A DNA stretch of 64,000 nucleotides from Neisseria weixii (lineage in GTDB: Bacteria > Pseudomonadota > Gammaproteobacteria > Burkholderiales > Neisseriaceae). Below, in pieces: positions 20,539 through 30,484 of this stretch. The notes under the pieces were generated by a model. The model had not been told where the DNA came from. It ran no database searches and worked only from the letters and a program-made list of their open reading frames with translations. Position 1 is the first letter of the stretch; each line of letters opens with the position of its first letter. A program made the translations under genes and the position numbers. Location of the stretch: contig NZ_CP023429.1 in NCBI RefSeq assembly GCF_002327085.1, forward strand, positions 1,860,001-1,924,000, given 5' to 3'.

Positions 20539-20859
20539 TTAGTCATATGTTTCACAACTAATATCACGGGGTTTGCAGAACATTTCATGATGTCGGGTCA
20601 AACACTGTTTGCGCACCTCCAATTTGGCACGCCCCAAACTACTATGTTCGCTTCGATAAGTTTGAGTAAACGGAGTCATACTACAAACATGCACTTTACC
20701 GTTATTTTTTACCAAACTGCGATCAACATCATGCACACCGATAACAACCGGAACTGGCTGAACAGCCACTCCTTCATAAACCGGAATGGCACAACCGCCC
20801 AAAGCCAACGTTGCCACCAATACGGCAGTAGCAGTATAGGCTGAATTAACGGTTTTCAT
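20539..20859 (-). CDS. Small lipoprotein, unknown function
   Basis: 106 residues. The signal sequence MKTVNSAYTATAVLVATLAL ends in the lipobox LGGC with Cys23 as lipid site. The mature part has VVIGVHDVDRSLVKNNGKVHVC and several cysteines (VCSMTP, KQCLT, MFCKP, ISCET), which could form disulfides in the periplasm. The ATG at 20859 has GGA about ten bases upstream; a longer frame begins six codons earlier. Function not recognised. Confidence 0.7.
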   Translation of the reverse strand: MKTVNSAYTATAVLVATLALGGCAIPVYEGVAVQPVPVVIGVHDVDRSLVKNNGKVHVCSMTPFTQTYRSEHSSLGRAKLEVRKQCLTRHHEMFCKPRDISCETYD

Positions 20860-20993
20860 ATGAATGATTCCTTTCATTAACTCAATTTATTACCATTGGC
20901 AAATTTAACATTTAAATGATTTAAGGATTGTCATTATTTTTAAAAAACGGTTTAAACAATCAAAAAAACTTTAACTCATACTACCCGCTGCCA

Positions 20994-21200
20994 TTACTTT
21001 GGCAGCACCAAAAAACTGATCAATAATTCTTTGAACAAAAAGCCAAACACACCCAAGCCCAACACTAAAAACAGCATGATCATGCCGAATTTTCCGGCTT
21101 TTGACTCTTTGCCTAAATTCCACACAATAAAACCAAGAAAAATCACCAATACTGTCAGGCAAATTTTCAATGCCCATGCGGAAAATACCGCCTCATCCAT
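20994..21200 (-). CDS. DUF2788 membrane protein
   Basis: 68 residues, MDEAVFSAWALKICLTVLVI, with two membrane segments (about 10-28 and 40-62) separated by NLGKESKAGKFG. This is the DUF2788 pattern. AAGGAG precedes the ATG by six bases. A GTG two codons earlier is a less likely start. Function unknown. Confidence 0.75.
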   Translation of the reverse strand: MDEAVFSAWALKICLTVLVIFLGFIVWNLGKESKAGKFGMIMLFLVLGLGVFGFLFKELLISFLVLPK

Positions 21201-21226
21201 AACCACTCCTTATGATTCTCACCAAT

Positions 21227-21266
21227 TTTTCAGACGGCGCCGTTGCTTACAAAAGGCCGTCTGAAA
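21227..21266 (-). terminator. DUS inverted pair after metZ
   Basis: TTTCAGACGGC and GCCGTCTGAAA, 17 bases apart, just past the metZ stop. Confidence 0.6.
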
Positions 21267-21282
21267 CAGAATAATCCGCACG

Positions 21283-22452
21283 TCAAGCACGTAAAGCCTG
21301 ATTCAAATCATCAATCAAATCATCAATATATTCGAGGCCGACCGACAAACGCACCAAGCCTTGGCGGATACCGGCGGCAAGCTTGTCTTCCGGCGACATA
21401 CGCGCGTGGGTGGTTGTCCACGGATGGGTAATGGTCGAGCGTACATCACCTAAGTTGGCCGTACGTGAAAATACATTCACACTGTCAATCACCTTCCAAG
21501 CCGCATCTTGGCCGGCCAGTTCGAAACCGACCACAATGCCGCCGCCGTTTTGCTGGCGCTCAACCAGTTCGCGCTGCGGATGGTCGGGCAAACCGGCGTA
21601 ATATACCGCATTCACCTGTGGTTGCTGTTGCAGCCATTGCGCCACCTTCAACGCATTGTCGAATTGTTTTTCCATGCGGATGGAAAGCGTTTCAATACCG
21701 CTCAACAATTCAAACGAATTAAACGGCGAAATCGCCAAACCGCAAGAGTTGGCATATACCGCCACCTGATTCATCAAGGCTTCCGAACCGGACAACACAC
21801 CGCCTGCCACGCGGCCGTGGCCGTCAATCGCTTTGGTTGCGGATTGCACGGAAATGTCAGCACCGCATTGCAAAGGTTGTTGGCCGAATGGCGACATCAA
21901 ACTGTTATCCACCACCAGTAAAGCTTCGTTTTCGTGTGCCAACGCCGCCAAGGCCGGCAAATCAGCGACTTCACTCAAAGGGTTAGACGGTGTTTCCAAA
22001 AAAAACAGCTTGGTGTTACCCTTTACTGCTGCACGCCATTCGGCCACATCAACGGTCGACACATAGCTTACCTCGATACCGAAGCGCTGCACCACGGTAT
22101 CGATAAAACCGACGGTCGTACCGAACAAACCGCGGCTGCAAATCACATGGTCGCCCGCACTCAAAAAAGTTAAAAATGCCGCCTGAATCGCCGACATACC
22201 GCTCGATGTCGCCACTGCGCGCTCAGCGCCTTCCAAAGCCGCCACGCGTTTTTCAAAAGCAGCAGTGGTCGGGTTGGCAGTACGGGTGTAGGTGAATCCT
22301 TTTACCTTTTTGGAAAACAAATCCGCCGCGTGCGCCGCACTTTCCCACATAAAACTACTGGTTAAAAACAATGCTTGGTTGTGTTCGTTGTAAGCGGTTT
22401 GCTCTTTGCCGGCGCGGATGGCCAAGGTTTGCGGGTGAAGCTTTTTCATCAT
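21283..22452 (-). CDS. metZ: O-succinylhomoserine sulfhydrylase
   Basis: A Cys/Met-metabolism PLP enzyme of 389 residues that makes homocysteine from O-succinylhomoserine and sulfide. The PLP lysine is Lys207 in VQSATKAIDGHGRVAGG, with TYTRTANPTTAAFEKRVAALEG upstream. The start MMKKLHPQTLAIRAG at 22452 has AGGA seven bases before it; the frame opens seven codons earlier. MetZ rather than MetB is inferred from overall resemblance. Confidence 0.88.
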   Translation of the reverse strand: MMKKLHPQTLAIRAGKEQTAYNEHNQALFLTSSFMWESAAHAADLFSKKVKGFTYTRTANPTTAAFEKRVAALEGAERAVATSSGMSAIQAAFLTFLSAGDHVICSRGLFGTTVGFIDTVVQRFGIEVSYVSTVDVAEWRAAVKGNTKLFFLETPSNPLSEVADLPALAALAHENEALLVVDNSLMSPFGQQPLQCGADISVQSATKAIDGHGRVAGGVLSGSEALMNQVAVYANSCGLAISPFNSFELLSGIETLSIRMEKQFDNALKVAQWLQQQPQVNAVYYAGLPDHPQRELVERQQNGGGIVVGFELAGQDAAWKVIDSVNVFSRTANLGDVRSTITHPWTTTHARMSPEDKLAAGIRQGLVRLSVGLEYIDDLIDDLNQALRA

Positions 22453-22649
22453 GGTTGAATCCTGAATGTCCAAGGCCGTCTGAAAACGGAAATAAAAAAA
22501 GCAGCGTTGCGTCTGCTGTATCGGCCTTCATGTAATGTATTAATATTTTGCGCCTATTTTCATTGGGTTTCAAGAACAAAAACCATGCAAAATAAGATAG
22601 TCATTATTAAGCTAAAACTAAGATTATCCGTTCTATTTTTGAATAACTC

Positions 22650-22684
22650 AGGCCGTCTGAAAGCAATATAATTTCAGACGGCCT
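22650..22684 (-). terminator. DUS-pair terminator of DUF3465 gene
   Basis: AGGCCGTCTGAAA and TTTCAGACGGCCT around a 9-base AT-rich loop, beside the stop at 22692. Confidence 0.75.
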
Positions 22685-22691
22685 TAAACAA

Positions 22692-23179
22692 TCATTGGTA
22701 AATCTTGCCGTTGTGTTTCAACCAGCCGTCAATATGCCGACCGTTGGGGTCATGGTGCGTCCAATGAATCACGCCGCCTTGTTCCGACCATTCATACACG
22801 CCATAGAAGCGGACGGTATCGCCTTTTTTCAAGCCTTTGATTTTATCCGCCAAATCGATATTGTGTGCCACCAATAAGGTTTGGCCGCCGGATAATTTCA
22901 AAATAAAGCGTTGATGACTCGAACCTTTGTTGTCATCAGGCAAGGTTTTTTTACCACGCCCTCGCCTTCAATTTGCAGGTTGTTGCGTCGTTGTTCAAAT
23001 GCGCGCTGCAACACGGCTTCGGCATTGGTGCTGCCCGTTGCACTGCCGGAACGTGTTTGATCTTGTGCAGACGGCCCTGACTGCGTTTGCCCCTGCTTCG
23101 GCTCTTGCGACGTATCCTGCCATTTCTGATAGCCGAAAAACGCCGCAGCGGCAACGACAATCCAAATCCATTTATTCAT
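22692..23179 (-). CDS. DUF3465 secreted protein, one frameshift
   Basis: The N-terminal piece MNKWIWIVVAAAAFFGYQKW is a membrane anchor or signal, followed by a Gln/Ser-rich linker. The C-terminal piece (RFILKLSGGQTLLVAHNIDLADKI, HHDPNGRHIDGWLKHNGKIYQ) is a DUF3465 OB-like domain. The two join at an A7 run near 22950 that should be A8, giving VVKKTLPDDNKG. Restored length is 162 residues. Function unknown. It follows the next gene by 5 bases. Confidence 0.78.
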
Positions 23180-23184
23180 TCGGC

Positions 23185-23985
23185 TTACTTCTCACGCTTG
23201 TATTTCATTTCGTATTTCAAATCGGCCAGCACTTTTTTCACATTGTGATCGAGCAAATCCTCCACCAAAGCCGGCGCTTGTTCGTTTAAGGTTTGCTGCA
23301 AATTATAAGAGAGCAAAGCCATTTGTTTTTGCAGCGCCACGCGAATCATGCCGTTGACCGCATCGGTAACGTGCGGACGCATGCGCTTGATCAGGCGCTC
23401 GGCCAATTCTTGTTCGGAGATGCAAAACACTTCTCGGCGGCCGATGGCTTGCGGGTTCAATACATTGATGTTCACCACTACTTTTTGTTCGGGCACATCA
23501 TCAAAGCCGTCTGAATGCTCGGTTTTATTCATATTTTCAGACGGCATGATGTCTTCGCTTTCGGTTTGCGGCTCGGGAAATTCAACGGTTTGGCGTTTCG
23601 GATTCAGCCACACGGTGCGGGTCGATTCGATGTGTTTCTCGGAAGCACGCATTTGCAACGCGTTTTGTGCGCTCAACCAGTTTTCCTGCAGTAGCACCAT
23701 ATCGTCAGTTTCGATGTCTTCATGCTGCGCTACTTCGGCATTGTGCTCTTCCTGCCATTTGCGCATGTATTCCCGCAATACCTTATCGCGCGATTTTTGG
23801 TCGAGTTCATAAGGTTTGTCGGCTTTGGCGGCAACATTTTGGCACGCATCTTTCGATTCGCGAATCAAGGGTGCGTGGGTGTAAGGCGCGTTAATCTGAC
23901 GGGTTTGGCGCAATTGTTCCAACCGGCGCTCCCAGTTGAAATCGTTTTCCGTTTGTGATGAGGGATTTGGCTTTTTGGTATCCAT
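23185..23985 (-). CDS. Hypothetical protein, charged, coiled-coil-like
   Basis: 266 residues, rich in Glu, Gln, Lys and Arg, with no signal peptide or membrane segment. The middle holds acidic and low-complexity stretches; the C-terminal 90 residues (EQELAERLIKRMRPHVTDAVNGMIRVALQKQ onward) look helical. I do not recognise a named family. The ATG of MDTKKPNPSS at 23985 has GAG seven bases upstream. It is probably co-transcribed with the DUF3465 gene and divergent from the small gene at 24072. Confidence 0.65.
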   Translation of the reverse strand: MDTKKPNPSSQTENDFNWERRLEQLRQTRQINAPYTHAPLIRESKDACQNVAAKADKPYELDQKSRDKVLREYMRKWQEEHNAEVAQHEDIETDDMVLLQENWLSAQNALQMRASEKHIESTRTVWLNPKRQTVEFPEPQTESEDIMPSENMNKTEHSDGFDDVPEQKVVVNINVLNPQAIGRREVFCISEQELAERLIKRMRPHVTDAVNGMIRVALQKQMALLSYNLQQTLNEQAPALVEDLLDHNVKKVLADLKYEMKYKREK

Positions 23986-24071
23986 TTTTATCTCGTTGCA
24001 ATTTCCGTTTCGCAATCAAACCGCTTGATTTGCTATAATGCGACATTCTATCAGATTCCTAAGGAATAGAC

Positions 24072-24323
24072 ATGAGCGGCATTGAGCAACGATTAGAATT
24101 TTTGGAAGAGTCAAACGAAGTTTTGCGTATGCAGAATCACGTATTGGCAACCGCACTCAAAGGCTTGATTCGCGCCCTGCCCGGCGACACCGCTCAAGAC
24201 GTGGTCGAATCCATCCAACTGGCCTTTGAAGATGCCTTGGCCGAACTCAGCTACCAAGACAGCCCGCACACAGATTTGTTCCACGATGTGACTTATGCCT
24301 TTTTCCGAGAAAAAGAGCGCTGA
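24072..24323 (+). CDS. Small conserved coiled-coil protein
   Basis: 83 residues, MSGIEQRLEFLEESNEVLRMQ, whose first 30 residues form heptads; the rest is acidic. A ribosome site (AAGGAAT) precedes the ATG by six bases. It recalls SlyX-like small coiled-coil proteins, but I would not assign it. It precedes the binding-protein gene by about 118 bases. Confidence 0.65.
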   Translation: MSGIEQRLEFLEESNEVLRMQNHVLATALKGLIRALPGDTAQDVVESIQLAFEDALAELSYQDSPHTDLFHDVTYAFFREKER

Positions 24324-24440
24324 TTCAAGCGGATAAACGGCAAAAAGTTTATGCTCCGCATTGCCCTGTCATGATAGACTTATGCTAAAATCGCGCTTTA
24401 TTTTATTTAATTCCGATTCACCACACAGAGGAAACTCACC

Positions 24441-25247
24441 ATGAACATGAAAAAATGGATGGCCGCAGCCATTGCCTGCTCGGCACTGACCTTGGTCGCA
24501 TGCGGCGGCCAAAGCAAAGACACCACCGGCGCTGCACCTGCTGCTGCCGATCCAAATAAAGTATACCGCGTGGCCATGAATGCCGAATTCGCGCCATTCG
24601 AATCACGCGATGCCAACGGTAAAGTCGAAGGCTTCGACGTTGACTTGATGAATGTCATGGCCAAAGCCGGCAACTTCAAAATCGAATACAAACACCAGCC
24701 TTGGGAAAGCTTGTTCCCGGCGTTGAAAAATGGCGATGTGGACATCGTGATTTCGGGCGTAACCATCACCGATGAGCGTAAACAATCGATGGACTTTACT
24801 GATTCATATTTTGAAATTACCCAAGTGGTGTTGGTGCCGCAAGGTAAAACCATCTCCAATCCTGAAGACTTGAAAAACCTGAACAAAGTCGGCGTGGTAA
24901 CCGGCCAAACTGGCGATTTCTCAGTATCTAAAATCTTAGGTAACGACAGCCCGAAAATCGCCCGCTTTGAAACCGTACCGTTGGTAGTCAAAGAATTGGA
25001 AAACGGCGGCTTGGATGCTGTGGTGAGTGACAGCGCTGTCATTGCCAACTATGTGAAAAACAATCCGACCAAAGGCATGGATTTTGTTACCCTGCCTGAT
25101 TTCACTGTTGAAAACTACGGCATTGCTACCCGAAAAGGCGACGAAGCGACTGTTCAAATGCTGAACGACGCGCTGAAAAAAGTACGCGAGAGCGGCGAAT
25201 ACGATCAAATCAAAGCCAAATATTTTGCTGACGAAGCGAAGAAATAA
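24441..25247 (+). CDS. Amino-acid ABC transporter binding lipoprotein
   Basis: A family 3 solute-binding protein of 268 residues, probably for cystine or polar amino acids. The signal MNMKKWMAAAIACSALTLVA ends in a lipobox with Cys21. The mature protein begins near YRVAMNAEFAPFESRD and contains GFDVDLMNVMAKAG and ISGVTITDERKQSMDFTDSYF, the family signature. GAGGAAACTCACC precedes the ATG. No permease or ATPase gene is adjacent, so those parts lie elsewhere. The ligand is not known from sequence. Confidence 0.85.
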   Translation: MNMKKWMAAAIACSALTLVACGGQSKDTTGAAPAAADPNKVYRVAMNAEFAPFESRDANGKVEGFDVDLMNVMAKAGNFKIEYKHQPWESLFPALKNGDVDIVISGVTITDERKQSMDFTDSYFEITQVVLVPQGKTISNPEDLKNLNKVGVVTGQTGDFSVSKILGNDSPKIARFETVPLVVKELENGGLDAVVSDSAVIANYVKNNPTKGMDFVTLPDFTVENYGIATRKGDEATVQMLNDALKKVRESGEYDQIKAKYFADEAKK

Positions 25248-25271
25248 TTTGATTTAATGCGGTAAAATATA

Positions 25272-25312
25272 AATAAGGCCGTCTGAAATATAATATTTCA
25301 GACGGCCTTATT
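25272..25312 (+). terminator. DUS-pair terminator of binding-protein gene
   Basis: AATAAGGCCGTCTGAAATA and TATTTCAGACGGCCTTATT form a long perfect stem with a tiny loop, 24 bases past the stop. Confidence 0.85.
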
Positions 25313-25369
25313 ATTATTGCAAAATCGCTTAAGGTAAAATCAGAAGCAAATGGCATTTTCTGATAAACA

Positions 25370-26876
<1,507 letters not shown>

Positions 26877-26997
26877 TCAATAACTAAAAATATGAATAGT
26901 GGTATTGTAAACCAAATCCGAAGTATTTTCAGCAGCCTGAAAACGGTGTGAAACGGAAAGGCTGCCTGAAAATCCTGGGCTTAACCAAACAAAAACC

Positions 26998-27025
26998 AAA
27001 GCCCTGCTGAAACCAGCAGGGCTTT
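26998..27025 (-). terminator. Terminator of tRNA-Glu
   Basis: AAAGCCCTGCTG and CAGCAGGGCTTT form a perfect 12-bp stem with a 4-base loop, followed by GGTTTTTG on the minus strand. A second copy of the right arm stands at 27027-27038, so two alternative hairpins are possible. Confidence 0.85.
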
Positions 27026-27048
27026 ACAGCAGGGCTTTAATCGAAATC

Positions 27049-27124
27049 TGGCACGCCCACGGGGATTCGAACCCCGGTTGCCGCCGTGAAAGGGCAGTGT
27101 CCTAGGCCTCTAGACGATGGGCGC
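27049..27124 (-). tRNA. tRNA-Glu (anticodon TTC)
   Basis: 76 bases with encoded CCA. The acceptor GCGCCCA pairs with TGGGCGT, the anticodon arm CTGCC-CTTTCAC-GGCGG gives TTC, and the T arm is CCGGGGTTCGAATCCCCG. It reads GAA and GAG. Confidence 0.95.
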
Positions 27125-27275
27125 GTAACCGAAGGCGAAACTATACCGAAGCCGTTTTATACTGTCAACATAACCGCACGATTATTTTCATCAGGCCATG
27201 TTTTTCAGACGGCCTTTATCCATTTTTTCGGCTAAAATCTGTATAATGAGAGCGTTTTAAGGAAAGGAAAATCAG

Positions 27276-28175
27276 ATGTGGTTTAAGCAAATCAGTTTTT
27301 ACCCTGTTAACAAGGAAAAACTGCCTGAATTGGAGGCTTTGGCGGCTAAGCTGGGCGAAACGGAATTTACCCATTGCCAAGGTTTGGATTGGTTCAGCGA
27401 GGGCTTTGCCGCACCGGTTTCTTTCTCGCCGGAACTGGTTTTTCCGGCCGATTACACTTGGCGCGTGGCTTTGAAAAAAGAAGAGAAAGTCTTGCCTGCG
27501 GGTGTGATCCGCGATATTTTGGACGGCAAGGTTTTGGAAATCCAAAACAACGAAGGCCGCAATGTCGGCCGCAAGGAAAAGCAGGAATTGAAAGACATCA
27601 TCACCGATGACCTGCTGCCGCGCGCGTTTACCCGTTCCAGCCGCACGCAGGCGGTATTGGATACGCGGCATGGTTACTTGCTGGTGAACAATGCTTCTTC
27701 TGCCAAAGCGGAAAACCTGTTGACCAAATTGCGCGAAGCCTTGGGCGGCTTGGAAGCGGGCCTGCCGGATACCAAGCAATCGCCTTCTTCGCTGATGACT
27801 TCTTGGCTGCTCGACGGGCATTGCGAAGGCGGTTTCGAGTTGGACAGCGATTGCGAACTCAAAGGCGTGGGCGATGTGGTACCGACGGTAAAAATATCCA
27901 AGCAGGATTTGACTGCGGATGAAGTGGTGCAGCACGTGAAAAACGGTAAAACCGTAACCCAGTTGGGCTTGGTGTGGCGCGAGCAGATTGCGTTTATCCT
28001 GACGCAGGATTTCACGCTCAAGCGCATTCAGTATTTGGATGTGTTGCAGGAAGAAGCGGAAAACAACGGCGATGATGCCGCCAGCCTGACTTTTGCTTCG
28101 CAAATTCTGATGACCGAAGCGCTCAGCACCATGCTGGAAGAATTGGTTTCTTATTTAGGCGGCTGGCAAGAATAA
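27276..28175 (+). CDS. rdgC: Recombination-associated protein RdgC
   Basis: A ring-forming DNA-binding protein that limits RecA action; in Neisseria it is needed for full pilin antigenic variation. The 299 residues begin MWFKQISFYPVNKEKLPELEAL and contain PAGVIRDILDGKVLEIQNNEGRNVGRKEKQELKDII, typical of the family. AAGGAAAGGAAAATCAG precedes the ATG. It is followed by a DUS-pair terminator. The frame is intact. Confidence 0.95.
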   Translation: MWFKQISFYPVNKEKLPELEALAAKLGETEFTHCQGLDWFSEGFAAPVSFSPELVFPADYTWRVALKKEEKVLPAGVIRDILDGKVLEIQNNEGRNVGRKEKQELKDIITDDLLPRAFTRSSRTQAVLDTRHGYLLVNNASSAKAENLLTKLREALGGLEAGLPDTKQSPSSLMTSWLLDGHCEGGFELDSDCELKGVGDVVPTVKISKQDLTADEVVQHVKNGKTVTQLGLVWREQIAFILTQDFTLKRIQYLDVLQEEAENNGDDAASLTFASQILMTEALSTMLEELVSYLGGWQE

Positions 28176-28209
28176 TTTCAGACGGCCTGATAAACAGGCC
28201 GTCTGAAAC
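28176..28209 (+). terminator. DUS-pair terminator of rdgC
   Basis: TTTCAGACGGCCTG and CAGGCCGTCTGAAA with a 5-base loop, directly after the stop codon. Confidence 0.75.
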
Positions 28210-28225
28210 CATTAAGGAGTGGTTT

Positions 28226-28651
28226 ATGTTGAAATATTTAGCGTTTTTGCCTTTGGGCTTGGCATTGTGGCAACCGGTGCGTGCGGCAGTCATCGACCCT
28301 TACCAAATCAAGGGCTGCCGTTATGAAGGCGAGGTGGACAAAGCCAACACGCCGCACGGCAAAGGCACATGGGCCTGCCAAGACGGCCGCAGCTATCAAG
28401 GCCGGTTCAAAAACGGCCGCTTCGACGGCAGAGGTATTTATACCGTCAATGTCAGCAAGCATTTATTTTTAGAACCGTTTTCCGTCAACAGTACCCGCCT
28501 GAATAAAATGGTTTTGACCGGCCGATTCAAACAAGGCTTTGCCGAAGGGAGGTTCCAAGTGACGCAAAACAATGAACCGCTGTTTGTCATCACGTTTGAC
28601 AAAGGTGTGATGAAAGATGTCAAACTCGCCAATCGGCCTAAGAAAAAATAG
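28226..28651 (+). CDS. Secreted MORN-repeat protein
   Basis: 141 residues. The signal peptide MLKYLAFLPLGLALWQPVRA is cleaved near RAAV. Two MORN-like units follow: YEGEVDKANTPHGKGTWACQDGR and YQGRFKNGRFDGRGIYTV, with a weaker third at LTGRFKQGFAEGRFQV. Two cysteines (GCRYEG, WACQD) could pair. AAGGAGTGGTTT precedes the ATG. Function unknown. Confidence 0.75.
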   Translation: MLKYLAFLPLGLALWQPVRAAVIDPYQIKGCRYEGEVDKANTPHGKGTWACQDGRSYQGRFKNGRFDGRGIYTVNVSKHLFLEPFSVNSTRLNKMVLTGRFKQGFAEGRFQVTQNNEPLFVITFDKGVMKDVKLANRPKKK

Positions 28652-28655
28652 TGTC

Positions 28656-28687
28656 CGGACGGCCTCATCAACAAGGCCGTCTGAAAA
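28656..28687 (+). terminator. DUS-like inverted pair after MORN gene
   Basis: GGACGGCCT and AGGCCGTCTGAAA, 10 bases apart; the left copy is degenerate (CCGGACGGCCTC). Confidence 0.5.
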
Positions 28688-28711
28688 CTATACCGCTTAC
28701 AAGGAATCAGC

Positions 28712-29278
28712 ATGAGCATTAAATCAGACAAATGGATTCGCCGCATGAGCGAAGAACACGGCATGATTGAGCCGTTTGAGCCGAACCAAATCAAGGAAAT
28801 CAACGGCCAGCGCATTATTTCCTACGGAACATCGAGCTACGGCTACGACATCCGCTGCGCCAACGAATTCAAAATTTTCACCAACATCAACAGCACCATC
28901 GTCGACCCGAAAAATTTCGACCCGAAAAACTTCGTCACCGTCGAAGACGATTGCTGCATCATTCCGCCAAACTCATTCGCCCTAGCGCGTACGGTGGAAT
29001 ATTTCCGCATTCCGCGCAATGTGTTGACCGTGTGCTTGGGCAAATCGACTTACGCCCGTTGCGGCATTATTGTCAACGTGACCCCGTTTGAGCCGGAATG
29101 GGAAGGCTATGTCACGCTGGAATTTTCCAACACCACCCCGCTTCCGGCCAAAATCTATGCCGGCGAAGGCGTGGCGCAAGTGTTGTTCTTTGAGAGTGAC
29201 GAAGTATGCGAAACATCTTACAAGGACCGCAACGGCAAATACATGGGCCAAACCGGCGTGACCTTGCCAAAAACTTGA
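28712..29278 (+). CDS. dcd: dCTP deaminase
   Basis: Deaminates dCTP to dUTP for thymidylate synthesis. The 188 residues show [45 protein letters not shown] (with the catalytic region) and [23 protein letters not shown]. Upstream ACAAGGAATCAGC fits a ribosome site. The frame is intact. Confidence 0.96.
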   Translation: MSIKSDKWIRRMSEEHGMIEPFEPNQIKEINGQRIISYGTSSYGYDIRCANEFKIFTNINSTIVDPKNFDPKNFVTVEDDCCIIPPNSFALARTVEYFRIPRNVLTVCLGKSTYARCGIIVNVTPFEPEWEGYVTLEFSNTTPLPAKIYAGEGVAQVLFFESDEVCETSYKDRNGKYMGQTGVTLPKT

Positions 29279-29290
29279 TCTGCACTCAAA

Positions 29291-29413
29291 TACAGTCGTT
29301 TAAAATAGAAATAAGACAAGGCGACAGCGGCCGCTATGTACACTCGGTATATATCGATACATATCCGTACATAAGGGAGCTGGCGCTGATTAGTTTTATT
29401 TCAAACGACTATA
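29291..29413. repeat. Correia-like repeat element
   Basis: 123 bases between dcd and the next gene. The ends TACAGTCGTTTAAAATA and (opposite strand) TATAGTCGTTTGAAATA are imperfect inverted repeats. The inner AAGACAAGGCGACAGCGG resembles the inner motif of Correia elements of N. meningitidis, while the ends differ from the classic form. Confidence 0.65.
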
Positions 29414-29420
29414 CCCATCC

Positions 29421-29459
29421 AAAAAGCCGTCTGAAAACTTAGTTTTCAGACGGCTTTTT
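29421..29459 (-). terminator. DUS-pair terminator of NlpD-like gene
   Basis: AAAAAGCCGTCTGAAAAC and GTTTTCAGACGGCTTTTT, an 18-bp stem with a 3-base loop, next to the stop at 29476. Confidence 0.9.
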
Positions 29460-29475
29460 GGATTTTTTTTAAAGC

Positions 29476-30144
29476 TTATCGTGGCAAATGCGTCATCGGG
29501 TCAACAGCTTTACCGTTAATCCGCACTTCAAAATGCAGCTTTACCTGACCGCTGTCGGTGCTGCCCATATTGCCGATAGGCTGACCCGCACTCACGTTTT
29601 GGTCTTTTTGCACCAAAATATTGTCGTTATGCGCATAGGCGGTGATGGTTGAAGTGTTGTGGCTGATTAAAATCAATTTGCCATAGCCGCGCACACCTTC
29701 ACCGACGTAAATCACCTGACCGGCCGCAGCGGCTTTCACGGTTTGGCCGCGATAACCTGAAATATCGATGCCTTTGTTGGTGACGCCGTTATAACGCTGG
29801 ATAATGCTGTTGCTGCCGTTATCCGCCGGCCATTGCAACTGCAGGCGGTTGACCGGCATAACCGAACGTGAAGCTGAAGGATTAGCGGCGGCATTACGGC
29901 GCACACGCAAAACTTGCCCGACTTCAATCTTGGAAGAATTAGGCAAATTGTTCCAAGCGGCCAAAGTTTGCACGTTTTGGCCGTAACGTTTGGCGATGCG
30001 GTATAAGGTATCGCCGGCTTGAACGCGGTAATAGCCTTCCGGCACCGGTTTGGTTTGATTGGAAGCGCAGGCGGTAAGCAGCGCCATCATGCCGGTAAAC
30101 AAAATCGTTTTGCAGTGGGTTGAGATGATAATTTGTGTGTTCAT
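29476..30144 (-). CDS. NlpD-like lipoprotein with LysM and degenerate LytM domains
   Basis: 222 residues. The lipobox LTAC puts the lipid on Cys26. A LysM domain (YYRVQAGDTLYRIAKRYGQNVQTLAAWNNL) is at about 38-70, and an M23/LytM fold fills the second half. The zinc-binding pattern of active enzymes is broken: NKGIDISGYRG has Asn for the first His, and VKLHFEVRING has Lys for the first His of HxH. E. coli NlpD shows the same changes and activates an amidase rather than cutting itself. I infer a septal cell-wall activator. The start at MNTQ has no strong ribosome site. Confidence 0.8.
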   Translation of the reverse strand: MNTQIIISTHCKTILFTGMMALLTACASNQTKPVPEGYYRVQAGDTLYRIAKRYGQNVQTLAAWNNLPNSSKIEVGQVLRVRRNAAANPSASRSVMPVNRLQLQWPADNGSNSIIQRYNGVTNKGIDISGYRGQTVKAAAAGQVIYVGEGVRGYGKLILISHNTSTITAYAHNDNILVQKDQNVSAGQPIGNMGSTDSGQVKLHFEVRINGKAVDPMTHLPR

Positions 30145-30484
30145 AAGGCATAAGGATACCAAATCTGCCGTTTATCCGCCATGTGGGGATTAGCGGATAA
30201 TGCCGGCATGACGTTTACCGGCATGTTTGCCCAAAATATTTGTAGGCCGTCTGAAATACCGTTCAGACGGCCTTTTCATAAAACAAGCCATTTCAAAAAC
30301 CTAGGCAAACACAAAAAATTTAAACGCAATCATGCCTGCCTAAAGCTGAGTTTTTAACATTCTGTTTACTTACTTTTACTGCTACATAAGCTTACTCGTT
30401 TTCACATTTTGCTACCTTGAAAGGCAGCGCAAACACCTTTATGTTAATATCTCAAACTAACGCTACAATCCATAAGGAACAACC
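30145..30484. other. Divergent spacer with a DUS pair
   Basis: 340 bases between the NlpD-like gene and fxsA, which point away from each other. AGGCCGTCTGAA and TTCAGACGGCCT at 30244-30273 form a hairpin that ends neither gene. The rest is AT-rich and must hold both promoters, but no clear boxes were seen. Confidence 0.5.

Noticed and set aside
27216..28103. 295-codon minus-strand frame within rdgC
   Set aside because: Antisense shadow of rdgC, with no start signal.
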